DNA of 64,000 bases, from the NCBI GenBank assembly GCA_903866275.1, contig CAIPMU010000012.1:70452-134451 (forward strand). Direction: 5' to 3'. Below, piece by piece: positions 9,026 to 17,623 of this stretch. The notes under the pieces are model-generated. The model was not told the DNA's origin. It saw nothing but the letters and a program-made list of their open reading frames with translations, and did not search any database. This stretch comes from Vampirovibrio chlorellavorus. GTDB taxonomy: Bacteria; Cyanobacteriota; Vampirovibrionia; Vampirovibrionales; Vampirovibrionaceae. A program made the translations under genes and the position numbers. The number at the start of each line of letters is the position of its first letter. The first letter of the stretch is position 1.

Positions 9026-9412
9026 ATGTCGGATAAAGAGAAATCGCACGGTCGCAGCCCTCACGGCGAGCAGGCTCATGGGTCTATCCACAGTTCTATA
9101 TCTGGTTCTGCCCGTGGGTTTGCTTCCATGGACGAAAAAAAGCAGCGCGAAATTGCGAGCAAGGGCGGCAAAGCGGCCCATGAAAAAGGCACCGCCCACG
9201 AGTTCACCCCCGAGGAAGCCCGTGAAGCCGGTAGCAAAGGCGGTCGTGTAGCCCACGAGCGTGGCACCGCGCATGAATGGACTTCGGAAGAGGCCCGCGC
9301 GGCTGGCCGGAAAGGCGGCCAATCCGTCAGCCAGAACCGGGAGCACATGTCTGAAATCGGGAAAAAAGGGGGGATGTCCAGCGGAGGGACCACGCTCGAA
9401 CACGAGCGCTGA
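9026..9412 (+). CDS. KGG-repeat stress-induced protein
   Basis: Small, very hydrophilic 128-residue protein of the general-stress KGG family (GsiB and con-10-like). It carries repeated blocks of about 25 residues: IASKGGKAAHEKGTAHEFTP, then EAGSKGGRVAHERGTAHEWT, then AGRKGGQSVSQNREH, and a final IGKKGGMSS. Such proteins are thought to be disordered, desiccation- or stress-protective proteins in the cytoplasm. The ATG at 9026 is preferred over the GTG three bases earlier, because GGGAGGAG ends 6 nt before it. A 13-bp terminator follows 40 bp after the stop, so the gene is a single unit. Regulation by a stress sigma factor is plausible, but no promoter was recognised. Confidence 0.9.
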   Translation: MSDKEKSHGRSPHGEQAHGSIHSSISGSARGFASMDEKKQREIASKGGKAAHEKGTAHEFTPEEAREAGSKGGRVAHERGTAHEWTSEEARAAGRKGGQSVSQNREHMSEIGKKGGMSSGGTTLEHER

Positions 9413-9452
9413 GACCAGCGCCCGGACAGATCAAGAACTGGAATCGCAGCAT

Positions 9453-9486
9453 TAGAAACCCCGCAGCGTTGGGTGCGGGGTTTCTA
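9453..9486 (+). terminator. intrinsic terminator after KGG gene
   Basis: A perfect 13-bp inverted repeat, TAGAAACCCCGCA at 9453-9465 and TGCGGGGTTTCTA at 9474-9486, with an 8-nt loop. The right arm ends in TTTCTA, so the T-run is short but the stem is strong. The A-tract on the left arm allows weaker action in the other direction. Confidence 0.8.
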
Positions 9487-9647
9487 AATGGGTGCGTTTC
9501 ACAGGCACTTTTGCAGGGGGCTTCTTGTTTATTGAAAGCAGGATCACCATCCGGCTCATGGGTTTTCATGGTTTCTATTTACTACCAGCCCACTTTCCAC
9601 TAGGATAAAGTATCCGCATCGTCCCCAACCGCGAAGAGCAACTTCCC

Positions 9648-11609
9648 TTGAGCATTCAGCTGAACAGTATTTCCAAGAGCTTCCAGACGCACCCTGTTTT
9701 CACGGATTTATCACTTGAAATTGGCGTTAAAAGCCGGATTGGCCTGATTGGTCGGAATGGCTGCGGCAAATCTACCCTGCTGAAGCTGATTTTGGGGCAT
9801 TTGCAGCCGGACGGTGGCAATATTTACCGTGCCCCAAGGGTGCATATCAACTACCTCTCCCAGGAGCCGCAGATTAACCCGGAGTTGACGCTGGAAGACG
9901 AGCTGCGTTCGGTGTTTAGCGAGCTGAATGCCTTGCGCGATGAAGAGGCCAAGCTCATCGAGCAGTTGTCTGACCCCAGCCACAGTCAGGATGCTCACAT
10001 GGAAATGGCCGAGCGCCTGTGTGCTATCCACGAAGAGACCGAGCGCTTTGACCCCCAGAGCGTGGATGCCCGCGTGGACAAGATTCTCAAGGGGCTGGGC
10101 TTCTCCGAGGCGGATCACCAGCGCAAGAGTGGCGAGTTCAGTGGTGGCTGGCAGATGCGCATCAACCTGGCCAAAGTGCTGCTGGAAGGTGCAGACATCT
10201 TGCTAATGGACGAGCCGACCAACCACCTCGATCTGGAGGCCTGCGAATGGCTGGAGAACTTCCTGCGCGAGTATCCGGGCGGATTGATCGTGGTGTCTCA
10301 CGACCGCCGCTTCCTCGATCAGGTGACCACCGAGATTGCCGAGCTTGAAATGGGAAAGATTACCGTCTGGGCGGGAAATTACAGCTATCATCTGGAGCAA
10401 AAGGCGCTGGCGCAGGAGCAACAACTGGCCGCCTACGAGCGCCAGCAAAAAGAACTGACCAAGCAGGAAGCCTTCGTCGATCGCTTTCGTGCCAGTGCGA
10501 CCCGCGGCACGCAGGCCAAGAGCCGGGAGAAACAACTGGCCAAGATTGAACGGCTGGAACCGCCCAAGGAAGACCACCGCCGTATGGCCCTGCGCTTTCC
10601 GACCCCGGAGCCCAGCGGTATTCAGGTGCTTAGCCTGAGTGATGTCAGCAAGTCCTTTGGCGACAAGTTGTTGTTCAGTCATTTAAACGCGGATATGGAG
10701 CGTCAGCAGCGCATTTTCCTGCTGGGTGAGAACGGTGCGGGCAAAACCACCCTGCTTCGCCTGATTTTGGGGCTGGAAAGTTTGGACAGCGGCCAAGTTC
10801 GCTCCGGGCATAATATGATTATGGGCTACTTCTCCCAGAACCAGCTGGACACCCTCAACGCCGAGCTGACCATTTTTGACACCATTCAGGAGGCCTGCCC
10901 CAAGCTCACCAACACGGAAATCCGAAATCTGATGGGACGTTTTCTGTTCAGCGGCGATCAGGTATTCAAGCCTATTGGCGTGCTCAGTGGCGGCGAAAAG
11001 AGCAAAGTGGCGCTGGCCAAGCTGATGATGTCCGGCCCTAACACCTTGCTGCTGGATGAGCCGACCAACCACATGGATATTCCCGCCAAGGACGTGATTA
11101 CGGAAGCCCTGCTGGAGTACGAAGGCACGTTCCTCTGCATCTCCCATGATCGTTACTTCATTCAGCAGTTGGCGACTGATATTTGGGAAATTTACAACGG
11201 TCAGCTCCTGACTTACTGCGGTGATTACGATTATTACCTGTTCAAGCGTGATGAAATGCGCGCCAAGGCGGATCAGGCGGCGTTGCAAGCCCGGCAAAAA
11301 GCCGAGCGTCAGGCCGCAGCCAGGTCATCCACTGAAGCAAGCCCATTAGCAGATGATAGTCGGCCTTCCGGCAAGGATGTCAGTCCCTTGCAAGCCCGTC
11401 GGGAGATTGAAAAGCAGCTCAAAAAAGTCGAAAAAAATATCCTCACCCTCGAAACCGAGATTGCCGAGCTGACGATCCAGCTTCAGGCGCCCGACATCCA
11501 GCACGATTATCAATTGTTACACAACCTCTCCGCCACCCTCGATGACAAACGCCACGCCCTGACCCAGCTCAACACCGACTGGGCCAAGCTGGCTGAAGCG
11601 CTGTCCTGA
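9648..11609 (+). CDS. ABC-F family ATPase (Uup/EttA-like)
   Basis: Soluble tandem ATPase of 653 residues that likely acts on ribosomes. The first nucleotide-binding domain has Walker A GLIGRNGCGKSTLLKL (about 34-49), signature SGGWQMRINLAK and Walker B ILLMDEPTNHLD. A helical linker of about 80 residues follows (the P-site interaction motif, rich in Glu, Gln and Lys). The second domain has LLGENGAGKTTLLRL, LSGGEKSKVALAK and LLLDEPTNHMD. The C-terminal 80 residues form a charged coiled coil (QARREIEKQLKKVEKNI), as in Uup. The start is TTG at 9648 with GAAGAG 9 nt upstream; the domain begins at once after it, so no later start fits. Which ABC-F subgroup (Uup, EttA, YheS or an antibiotic-resistance type) cannot be fixed by eye. 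Confidence 0.92.
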   Translation: MSIQLNSISKSFQTHPVFTDLSLEIGVKSRIGLIGRNGCGKSTLLKLILGHLQPDGGNIYRAPRVHINYLSQEPQINPELTLEDELRSVFSELNALRDEEAKLIEQLSDPSHSQDAHMEMAERLCAIHEETERFDPQSVDARVDKILKGLGFSEADHQRKSGEFSGGWQMRINLAKVLLEGADILLMDEPTNHLDLEACEWLENFLREYPGGLIVVSHDRRFLDQVTTEIAELEMGKITVWAGNYSYHLEQKALAQEQQLAAYERQQKELTKQEAFVDRFRASATRGTQAKSREKQLAKIERLEPPKEDHRRMALRFPTPEPSGIQVLSLSDVSKSFGDKLLFSHLNADMERQQRIFLLGENGAGKTTLLRLILGLESLDSGQVRSGHNMIMGYFSQNQLDTLNAELTIFDTIQEACPKLTNTEIRNLMGRFLFSGDQVFKPIGVLSGGEKSKVALAKLMMSGPNTLLLDEPTNHMDIPAKDVITEALLEYEGTFLCISHDRYFIQQLATDIWEIYNGQLLTYCGDYDYYLFKRDEMRAKADQAALQARQKAERQAAARSSTEASPLADDSRPSGKDVSPLQARREIEKQLKKVEKNILTLETEIAELTIQLQAPDIQHDYQLLHNLSATLDDKRHALTQLNTDWAKLAEALS

Positions 11610-11757
11610 TCATTAATATGTGCTAGATGTAAGCATTTGAACATCTAAAATCAATCGCTTCTTACAATTAGTTGTAACAAATTTGTCTGACAAGATTCGC
11701 TGTTTTCATATTTTTGATTAAATGAAAATAAAATTGTAGGTAACAAAGTTTAAAACT

Positions 11758-12852
11758 ATGAAAAAACTGCTTTCTCTTACTGGTATTCGTGCTGTTGCGG
11801 CATTATGGGTCATCATTTACCACATCAATATAAACTTTCCCAGTGGCCTGCATAACCTTTTTATCGACAAAGGCTATCTTGGCGTTGATATGTTTTTCAT
11901 TCTTAGTGGCTTTATCATCTCTTATGTTCACCAGCATGAATTTTTAACTTTTCCATCTCCTCAAACAATCAAGTTTCTAATTTTGCGATGCGCCAGAATT
12001 TTGCCGGTGCATTATTTTATGCTGTTTACCTATGTATTCTTCTTTTTCTTTAAGTCAATTGTTTTGCACCAACCCTCCGATTCGCCAGAAAAAAATACAT
12101 TCATTGATTTTATCTATCACCTGTTCAATATTCAGGCTTGGGGTCTTGCAGGCCATAACTCCTGGAATGGCCCAGCCTGGTCGGTTAGCGCGGAATGGTT
12201 CGCCTATCTTATGTTTCCCGTGCTGACCCCATTTATCGCCAGAATTTCAGGGTTCAAAAATAACATTTTGCTCATTGTGGCCTGTTTCGCTTTTTTGGCT
12301 GGCTTTACTGCAGTGCTTCACTTGCCCACGATAGATTGGACACATCGATTTGGTTTAGTCCGTGTTACCAGTGAGTTTATTATTGGTTGTGCCTTACTGA
12401 ATATTTACAAACAGGTTGGCGAACAGCCTAAACTGATGGAAACGCTCTCCAAGGTTGCTCTCATAGGGCTAGTTAGCGCCATTGGGTTCCAATTGCCTGA
12501 TATTGTCCCAGTCGCTTGTATTGCATTACTGATCTTCTCGCTCACTGATGGTAATACACTTTTGACCCGTGTACTTTCCAGTCGGCCATTGGTTTATTTG
12601 GGCGAGGTTTCATACTCTATTTATATGGTTCATTCCCTGTTCATCATGGGAGTTATTCAAGCTGACAGACGTTTGCACTTGATTTCATCAGAACCCAGCC
12701 TGCAAAATATCCTTGTTTATCTTGGGATTACCGTGGGTATTATTGTGTCTGCTCAGTTGATGTATCACTTTATAGAGGTACCCAGTCGTAACTTTATTCG
12801 CTCCTTGATGAAAAAAGAAAACCCAATGCAACAGAATGCAATTCCGGCATAA
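11758..12852 (+). CDS. acyltransferase 3 family membrane protein
   Basis: Integral-membrane O-acyltransferase (OafA/YrhL type) that adds acetyl or other acyl groups to surface sugars. The 364-residue protein opens with the family hallmark MKKLLSLTGIRAVAALWVII and the conserved YHINI histidine, followed by GYLGVDMFFILSGFIISYVH and about ten hydrophobic segments. NGPAWSVSAEWFAYLMFPVL and GEVSYSIYMVHSLFIM are further family signatures. The base composition is clearly more AT-rich than that of the neighbouring ABC-F and RecQ genes, and the upstream 150 bp is very AT-rich, which suggests horizontal transfer or a different expression class. A strong terminator follows. The substrate is unknown; exopolysaccharide or lipid A sugar would fit the polysaccharide genes a few kb to the left. 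Confidence 0.92.
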   Translation: MKKLLSLTGIRAVAALWVIIYHININFPSGLHNLFIDKGYLGVDMFFILSGFIISYVHQHEFLTFPSPQTIKFLILRCARILPVHYFMLFTYVFFFFFKSIVLHQPSDSPEKNTFIDFIYHLFNIQAWGLAGHNSWNGPAWSVSAEWFAYLMFPVLTPFIARISGFKNNILLIVACFAFLAGFTAVLHLPTIDWTHRFGLVRVTSEFIIGCALLNIYKQVGEQPKLMETLSKVALIGLVSAIGFQLPDIVPVACIALLIFSLTDGNTLLTRVLSSRPLVYLGEVSYSIYMVHSLFIMGVIQADRRLHLISSEPSLQNILVYLGITVGIIVSAQLMYHFIEVPSRNFIRSLMKKENPMQQNAIPA

Positions 12853-12898
12853 GCTTTAAACGGTATTGTGTTGGTATTATGCTTCAAGTTAAATTGAA

Positions 12899-12937
12899 AA
12901 AAGACCTTCCCTGGCATGGTGCAGTGGAAGGTCTTTT
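12899..12937. terminator. bidirectional intrinsic terminator
   Basis: A perfect 12-bp stem, AAAAGACCTTCC at 12899-12910 and GGAAGGTCTTTT at 12926-12937, with a 15-nt loop. A-rich and T-rich flanks on both sides let it end the acyltransferase transcript and the convergent transcript of the small basic protein. Confidence 0.85.
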
Positions 12938-12980
12938 AGTGCTGGGTAGGCGCGGCGTTCAGTTCGCGGCGCAGAAGGGG

Positions 12981-13355
12981 CTATTTCTTTTTCGGGTAGC
13001 CGTTGCCTTTTTTGGCGGGTAGTTTGCCTTTGACGCCGGGGGTGGCGGGTTTCTTTTTCCCAAAACGGGCACCTGCCGAGGTGGAAGAGCCACCGTAGCT
13101 GGGGGCTGCTGTTTCACCTTCTTCGGCAAAGCGAGGGGCGCGGCTGTAGGAGCCAGCACCAGGTGCGCGACCGCGCGAGGGGGAGGAAGAAGAACGGGGG
13201 CCACTGGAATAGGTACGGCCAGCCGGAGCGGCAGCGGGGCCAGCAGCAGCGGCAGGTTTTGTGGCGATGGTCGCCAAATTCTGGTTCATGCGCTTGAGTT
13301 CAGCGTGAATGCCTTGTAGTGCTTCAATCAGCTCGGCGTTGAGAGAGTTATCCAT
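12981..13355 (-). CDS. small basic low-complexity protein, about 124 aa
   Basis: Not a family I recognise. The N-terminal 35 residues (MDNSLNAELIEALQGIHAEL, then KRMNQNLATIA) look like a short amphipathic helix or coiled coil that could dimerise. The rest is Ala, Pro, Gly and Ser-rich, then strongly basic and ends in KKGNGYPKKK, so it would be positively charged and probably disordered. This resembles bacterial nucleic-acid-binding tails, but that is inference only. The ATG at 13355 is chosen; the alternative is a TTG at 13370 that lies too close to AGGAAAG. A palindrome covering that ribosome-binding site is listed separately. The gene sits between two terminators or promoters, as a unit of its own. 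Confidence 0.6.
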   Translation of the reverse strand: MDNSLNAELIEALQGIHAELKRMNQNLATIATKPAAAAGPAAAPAGRTYSSGPRSSSSPSRGRAPGAGSYSRAPRFAEEGETAAPSYGGSSTSAGARFGKKKPATPGVKGKLPAKKGNGYPKKK

Positions 13356-13373
13356 TTGAAAATAGTCCAATCT

Positions 13374-13390
13374 TTCCTGATCGTCAGGAA
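13374..13390 (-). promoter_or_regulatory. palindrome overlapping ribosome-binding site
   Basis: The sequence TTCCTGA-TCG-TCAGGAA is a perfect 7-bp inverted repeat with a 3-nt loop, just upstream of the small basic protein. On the minus strand its second arm contains the AGGAA that is the only ribosome-binding-site candidate. It could be an operator, or an RNA hairpin that hides the translation start. No experiment is implied; the evidence is symmetry and position. Confidence 0.35.
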
Positions 13391-13513
13391 TCTACTGTGG
13401 GAATTTATACAATTCGGGGAGTCTACCCTTGTATCCCAAAAATACAAGCAAAGCAAGCTCAGCGATTAATACCAATGCCAAGCTGTTAAGCTAGGCGAAG
13501 TATGTTAAGCCCC

Positions 13514-15766
13514 TTAACTCAGGGCGTAGGCCACCGAGCGATTGGCATGAAAGGCCAGTGCAATGTGAATCTCATCGTAACTGACCGCACCGTTCAGGGC
13601 CTGAAAAATGGGTTGCAGGCGTTCCGCACCCAGTTGGGACACAACCTGACTCACCGACTGATAGGTGTCTTCACTCAGCCAGGGAGCCACATCGGTGAGC
13701 TGGTGTTGCTGGATGTAGGCACACAGGTAGTTGGTCACGGTGCTAAAAGCTTTTCCCGTCCGGGCAGCCACAAAGTTCAAGGACTCGCGTTGATCAAACA
13801 GGGCAAAGGCCAGCGTTTTGGATTGATTGGCCCGCGCACTCTTGGGGTTGTGATCGGAGGCTTGCATTTCCGGCCAGTCGGCGGTCAAATCCTGATCAAA
13901 GCCTCGCTTCCCAGATTTTCCGGAAGTGGCGGTTTTGCCTTCAATGCCGTTGATGGCGCAATGGGCTTGCACTACGGTTAAAAAGTGGGGACAGAATTCG
14001 GCCAGCTTGCGCTCGCCCACACCCTTCAGCTCGCGAAAGGCGGCCAGCGTGACGGGCTTGAGGTCTACCATCTCCCGCAGCGTGACATCCCCGAATACAA
14101 TGAAGGGGGCCACCCGGTTGGCCTTGGCCAGGGTCAAGCGGCACTGCCGAAGGGCTTCAAACAGCTCGCCATCGAGATCCGTCCAGTCGGCCGCTTCGCT
14201 GCCCGCACTGGTCGAGCGCTTGCGACTGCGCTCGGCTCTTTCTTTTTTCTCGCGCTCCACGGGCTTGGAGAGCAAGACCTCGCCCTCGCGGGTTTTGAGC
14301 AACTGCCCGCCCGCCAGCGTCAGGCGCAAGGCCCCGTATTCGGGATCTCGCAGTAAAAAGCCTTGATTGATCAGCTGATCAATCCACTGCTGAATGTCAT
14401 CTTGCCGGTATTCAGCCAGCAAGCCAAAGGTGCTGAGCCGGTCATGCTGGAACTGCAGGATTTTCTCCCGCTTGCTGCCGTGCAGGACTGAGGCGACGTG
14501 GGTCGCGCCAAATTTTTCGCCCACCCGGTACACACAGGAGAGAATCTTTTGGGCCAAGGTGACACAGTCGGGCAAAGACTCAAACTCGCCCAGACAGCTA
14601 TCGCAGCGCCCGCAGTTGGCCTTGGCGTAAGGCTGGCCAAAGTACTCCACCAGAAACTTGTGGCGACAGGTCACGCGCTGGGCATAGTTGGACATCTCGA
14701 AGAGCTTGTCCAGGGCGGCATGATCAGTGGCGGTCTGGGGCTTACCCATAATCTCGCGCCACTTCATCACATCCGCACCTGAGTAGAGCAGTACGCACTC
14801 GGCTTCCAGTCGATCGCGACCCGCCCGGCCTGCCTCCTGCTGGTAATGCTCCACGGATTTGGGCATGCCGGTGTGAATGACATAGCGGATGTTGGAGCGA
14901 TCAATCCCCATGCCAAAGGCCACGGTGGCCACCACGATATCGACCTGCTCCGTCAGGAAGGCTTCCTGATTGGCTTCTCGCTGGTTGGCGGTGAGGCCCG
15001 CATGGTAGGGCAGCACGCTGTGCCCCTGCTTTTTCAGGGACTCATAGGTCGAATCCACGTCTTTGCGGCTGATACAGTAGACAATCCCGCCCTCCTTGGG
15101 GTGGCGGGAGATTATTTCGCTGAGCTGTTTTTGCAGATTGCTGCGGTACTGCACGCGGTAGAGCAGGTTGGGGCGCTCAAAATCGCCGATCATCAGGCGG
15201 TAGTTGCTCAGATTTAGTTCATGGATAATATCGTCGCGGACGGGCGGGGTGGCCGTGGCGGTGAAGGCGTGAATGCTTACATCGGGGAGTTGGGCGCGCA
15301 GTTGGCCCAGCTCGCGGTAGGCCGCCCGGAAGTCGTGGCCCCACTGGCTGATGCAGTGGGCTTCATCGATCACGAAATAGGCAATGTTGCACTGGCGCAG
15401 CAGGTCAAAGAAGTCAGGGCCGGTAAAGCGTTCCGGGGCCATATACAAAAGCTGGAACTCCCCGGCGCGCAGCTTGCGAATGGTCTCGGAGCGCTCTTTA
15501 TCGCTCAGCGTGCTGTTCAGAAATCCGGAGGAGATCCCCAGGTTGCGCAAGGTATCCACCTGATCCTTCATCAGGGAGAGCAATGGGGAGATGACCACGG
15601 CCGTGCCGCCCATGCGCAACACCGGCAACTGGTAGCACAACGATTTCCCGCCCCCGGTGGGCAGAATGACGAGCGAATCCTGCCGGTGCAAGATGGCGTT
15701 GACCGCCTCTTCCTGAATGGGCAGAAAACTCTCATAGCCCCAGTATTGTTTTAAGAGTGAGCGCAT
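13514..15766 (-). CDS. recQ: ATP-dependent DNA helicase RecQ
   Basis: 3'-5' superfamily 2 DNA helicase of recombination and repair, 750 residues. Walker [15 protein letters not shown] is at 35-48, DEAH at 134-137 with the RecQ aromatic loop ([10 protein letters not shown]), and motif VI is [10 protein letters not shown] zinc site follows with Cys at CRHKFL and [10 protein letters not shown]. The RQC winged helix comes next, then an HRDC domain ([18 protein letters not shown], about 540-605). A C-terminal helical domain of about 90 residues ([18 protein letters not shown]) resembles the HTH_40/YpbB-type extension found in many non-enterobacterial RecQs. The length exceeds E. coli RecQ (about 610) by that extension. 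The start is ATG without a strong ribosome-binding site. The gene is alone on its strand. Confidence 0.95.
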   Translation of the reverse strand: MRSLLKQYWGYESFLPIQEEAVNAILHRQDSLVILPTGGGKSLCYQLPVLRMGGTAVVISPLLSLMKDQVDTLRNLGISSGFLNSTLSDKERSETIRKLRAGEFQLLYMAPERFTGPDFFDLLRQCNIAYFVIDEAHCISQWGHDFRAAYRELGQLRAQLPDVSIHAFTATATPPVRDDIIHELNLSNYRLMIGDFERPNLLYRVQYRSNLQKQLSEIISRHPKEGGIVYCISRKDVDSTYESLKKQGHSVLPYHAGLTANQREANQEAFLTEQVDIVVATVAFGMGIDRSNIRYVIHTGMPKSVEHYQQEAGRAGRDRLEAECVLLYSGADVMKWREIMGKPQTATDHAALDKLFEMSNYAQRVTCRHKFLVEYFGQPYAKANCGRCDSCLGEFESLPDCVTLAQKILSCVYRVGEKFGATHVASVLHGSKREKILQFQHDRLSTFGLLAEYRQDDIQQWIDQLINQGFLLRDPEYGALRLTLAGGQLLKTREGEVLLSKPVEREKKERAERSRKRSTSAGSEAADWTDLDGELFEALRQCRLTLAKANRVAPFIVFGDVTLREMVDLKPVTLAAFRELKGVGERKLAEFCPHFLTVVQAHCAINGIEGKTATSGKSGKRGFDQDLTADWPEMQASDHNPKSARANQSKTLAFALFDQRESLNFVAARTGKAFSTVTNYLCAYIQQHQLTDVAPWLSEDTYQSVSQVVSQLGAERLQPIFQALNGAVSYDEIHIALAFHANRSVAYALS

Positions 15767-15999
15767 GGTGACACTGGCATGATGGCCTGAATGGGAACAA
15801 CGATACGAAAAAGCATCCGAGCAAGACTACGAACAAAATCAAACATCTTGCCGCCATCATACCACGACTTGGGGTGAGTAAAACGAATATATATTCGATT
15901 TTGGTAAAAGGGGCGTAAGCGTTTGCCCACCACCACGATGACAACCCACCCAGCCTGTTTTCATCGAGCTACACTGGTTTTGCAAAAGGGGCTAGATGT

Positions 16000-16005
16000 T
16001 ATACT
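16000..16005 (+). promoter_or_regulatory. -10 element (TATACT) for WG-repeat genes
   Basis: TATACT lies 16 bp after a TTTTGC -35-like hexamer. It places transcription start near 16012, upstream of the ATG at 16035 and inside the longer open frame. This argues against the ATG at 15996 as start. The promoter is in a short AT-rich stretch between recQ and the WG genes. Confidence 0.4.
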
Positions 16006-16034
16006 GCTCACACGCCAAAAGCAAAGGTTTCTAC

Positions 16035-16700
16035 ATGCTTCGAAAATGTTTGTTTTTAATCACCAATATTCCACTCAAAGCTGGGCTCGTACTAGTCATA
16101 ATGATTGGCATCCCTATTGTCATTATTTTATGCGGCATAGGCTGGGTATTTGTTTATGAAAATCTCCATGATCTATATGGTTATGTAGACAAATTGGGAC
16201 ACTTTATCATTCCCCCTCGCTATTCTGCGGCTTCGCATTTTCAAAATGGGCAAGCAGGAGTTGTTCAGGAAGTCCGATCAACAGATTTGTGGAGTGAGTG
16301 TAAAGGAAGGTGGAGACATAAACTTAATCATCAAGGACAAATTATTGGAAAAAGTGAATTCACACATGAAGAATGTTATTTACCACTTGAGTTTAAACCA
16401 AGAGAGCCTGAAGCTGGAGATCAATATCCATTTATCAACAGTGAGATGGTTGACGGCGGACTGGCATATGGTTACAAGTCCAAAAATGGTAACTGGCTCA
16501 TAAAACCTGAATTTGACAAGGCTTATCGTTTTGAAAATGGAATTGCCTGGGTAAGGGCCAAAAGAGGAGACCGATGGCTTTGGGGGTTTATCAACAAAGA
16601 AGGAAAATATGTTTTAGAGCCCAAATGCATCTCTGCGGGAGAGTTCCATGAAGGTCTGGCTGTATGCAGTGTAAGAACGGTATTTGGCATTCCTTATTGA
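16035..16700 (+). CDS. WG-repeat protein with N-terminal membrane anchor (first of pair)
   Basis: A 221-residue protein with one membrane segment (LVLVIMIGIPIVIILCGIGW, about 18-37) and an extracytoplasmic part made of WG (KWG-type) repeats. These read DLYGYVDKLGHFIIPPRYSA, then GYKSKNGNWLIKPEFDKAYR, then WGFINKEGKYVLEPKCISAG, each with the G-x-hydrophobic-x-P pattern and a following F-x-x-G-x-A. WG repeats form beta-rich units of unknown ligand. The ATG at 16035 has AAAGG 7 nt upstream and lies just after a promoter; the frame is open to an ATG at 15996. The gene is AT-rich compared with recQ. It is followed 31 bp later by a paralogue, presumably co-transcribed. Function unknown; surface or envelope location is inferred. 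Confidence 0.78.
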   Translation: MLRKCLFLITNIPLKAGLVLVIMIGIPIVIILCGIGWVFVYENLHDLYGYVDKLGHFIIPPRYSAASHFQNGQAGVVQEVRSTDLWSECKGRWRHKLNHQGQIIGKSEFTHEECYLPLEFKPREPEAGDQYPFINSEMVDGGLAYGYKSKNGNWLIKPEFDKAYRFENGIAWVRAKRGDRWLWGFINKEGKYVLEPKCISAGEFHEGLAVCSVRTVFGIPY

Positions 16701-16731
16701 GCTGTACTATTAAATGTAAAGGATTGAAGTT

Positions 16732-17331
16732 TTGCGCTTATCACCCATTAAAGCCACACTAACCGTTGCAGCCAGCCTTCTGACTGTGTTCTTGGGTTGG
16801 GTGATTGTAAGTCTTGGAACTGACGACTTGTATGGCTATGTAGATAATCAAGGTCATTTCGTGATCCCGCCCCGTTATTCCGATGCATTGCCCTTTGACA
16901 ATGGAAAAGCTGAAGTTGATTTTTTGATAGAGGACCTACTGAATTGTCATGGGAGGTGGCATTATACCATTGATAAACAAGGTAATATTTTAAAAAGTGA
17001 ATTTAAGAAAGAAGATTGTTATAGCTCCACCCCGTTTGAGCCTTACTACATGCCGGGTAGTGACACTTATCCTTTTCCTTGCATGGGTGAGTCTGCATTT
17101 GGGTATAAAAACAAAGATAACTCTTGGTTTATTGCCCCTCAATTTGGAAATGCGGTGCATTTTTACAAAGGCACTGCCTGGGTATTGGCAAAAACTGGAG
17201 ATCAGTGGAATTGGGGATTGATTAACAAAAAAGGAGAGTACGTGCTACAACCCAAATGCTCTTCTGCCAGTGCTTTCATTGATGGGCTGGCAATGTGTCG
17301 GGTAAAAACAGTATTTGGTATATTTTATTGA
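16732..17331 (+). CDS. WG-repeat protein with N-terminal membrane anchor (second of pair)
   Basis: Paralogue of the gene before it, 199 residues. It starts at TTG 16732, supported by AAGGA eight bases upstream; no ATG fits. An N-terminal hydrophobic segment (ATLTVAASLLTVFLGWVIVS, about 7-26) is followed by WG repeats DLYGYVDNQGHFVIPPRYSD, YKNKDNSWFIAPQFGNAVHF and WGLINKKGEYVLQPKCSSAS. The C-terminus CRVKTVFGIFY is close to CSVRTVFGIPY in the first protein. The pair therefore arose by tandem duplication and diverged mainly in the middle. It is AT-rich and clearly different in base composition from the genes around it. The repeat element with three hairpins starts 100 bp after the stop. Role unknown. 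Confidence 0.75.
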   Translation: MRLSPIKATLTVAASLLTVFLGWVIVSLGTDDLYGYVDNQGHFVIPPRYSDALPFDNGKAEVDFLIEDLLNCHGRWHYTIDKQGNILKSEFKKEDCYSSTPFEPYYMPGSDTYPFPCMGESAFGYKNKDNSWFIAPQFGNAVHFYKGTAWVLAKTGDQWNWGLINKKGEYVLQPKCSSASAFIDGLAMCRVKTVFGIFY

Positions 17332-17432
17332 GGGTGTGTCTCTTGTCATCGTTTCTGTCAGTGGGTACTCTTTCCAGCCAGCTGCGCTGGCTTTACAGAG
17401 GGCTTCCCCCCCTTCACTCTTTAAAACGAAAC

Positions 17433-17603
17433 AAAACTCGCCCGCTTACCAAAAAGAGGCAAAGCCTCTTTTCCTAAGCAAAAAAGCGCCATAGCCACCC
17501 ACCCGAAAACAACACTTGGAGGGGTTTGGGGAAAACAGTTTCCCCAATGGAGGGAGTTTGAGGGAGGCTAGCCTCCCTCAAGACCCACCAGCTCAACCTG
17601 AAA
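17433..17603 (+). repeat. three-hairpin dispersed repeat, copy A
   Basis: First of three copies of a roughly 170-bp intergenic element. Hairpin 1 is AAAAGAGGC/GCCTCTTTT at 17452-17472. Hairpin 2 is TTGGGGAAA/TTTCCCCAA at 17526-17547. Hairpin 3 is a perfect 24-nt palindrome at 17558-17581. Between them a conserved single-stranded scaffold includes CCTAAGCAAAAAAGCGCCA and GGAGGGGTTT. It lies between the convergent WG and calcium-binding-repeat genes. An AGCCAGC/GCTGGCT hairpin (17374-17390) precedes it. The other copies are at about 38.2 and 61.0 kb. Confidence 0.85.
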
Positions 17604-17623
17604 CGAAAAAGCTCGAAAAAACT

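Noticed and set aside
8897-9403. Long minus-strand frame of 168 codons over the KGG gene
   Set aside because: Antisense to a clear KGG-repeat gene with a strong ribosome-binding site and terminator; the residue composition is that of a shadow frame.
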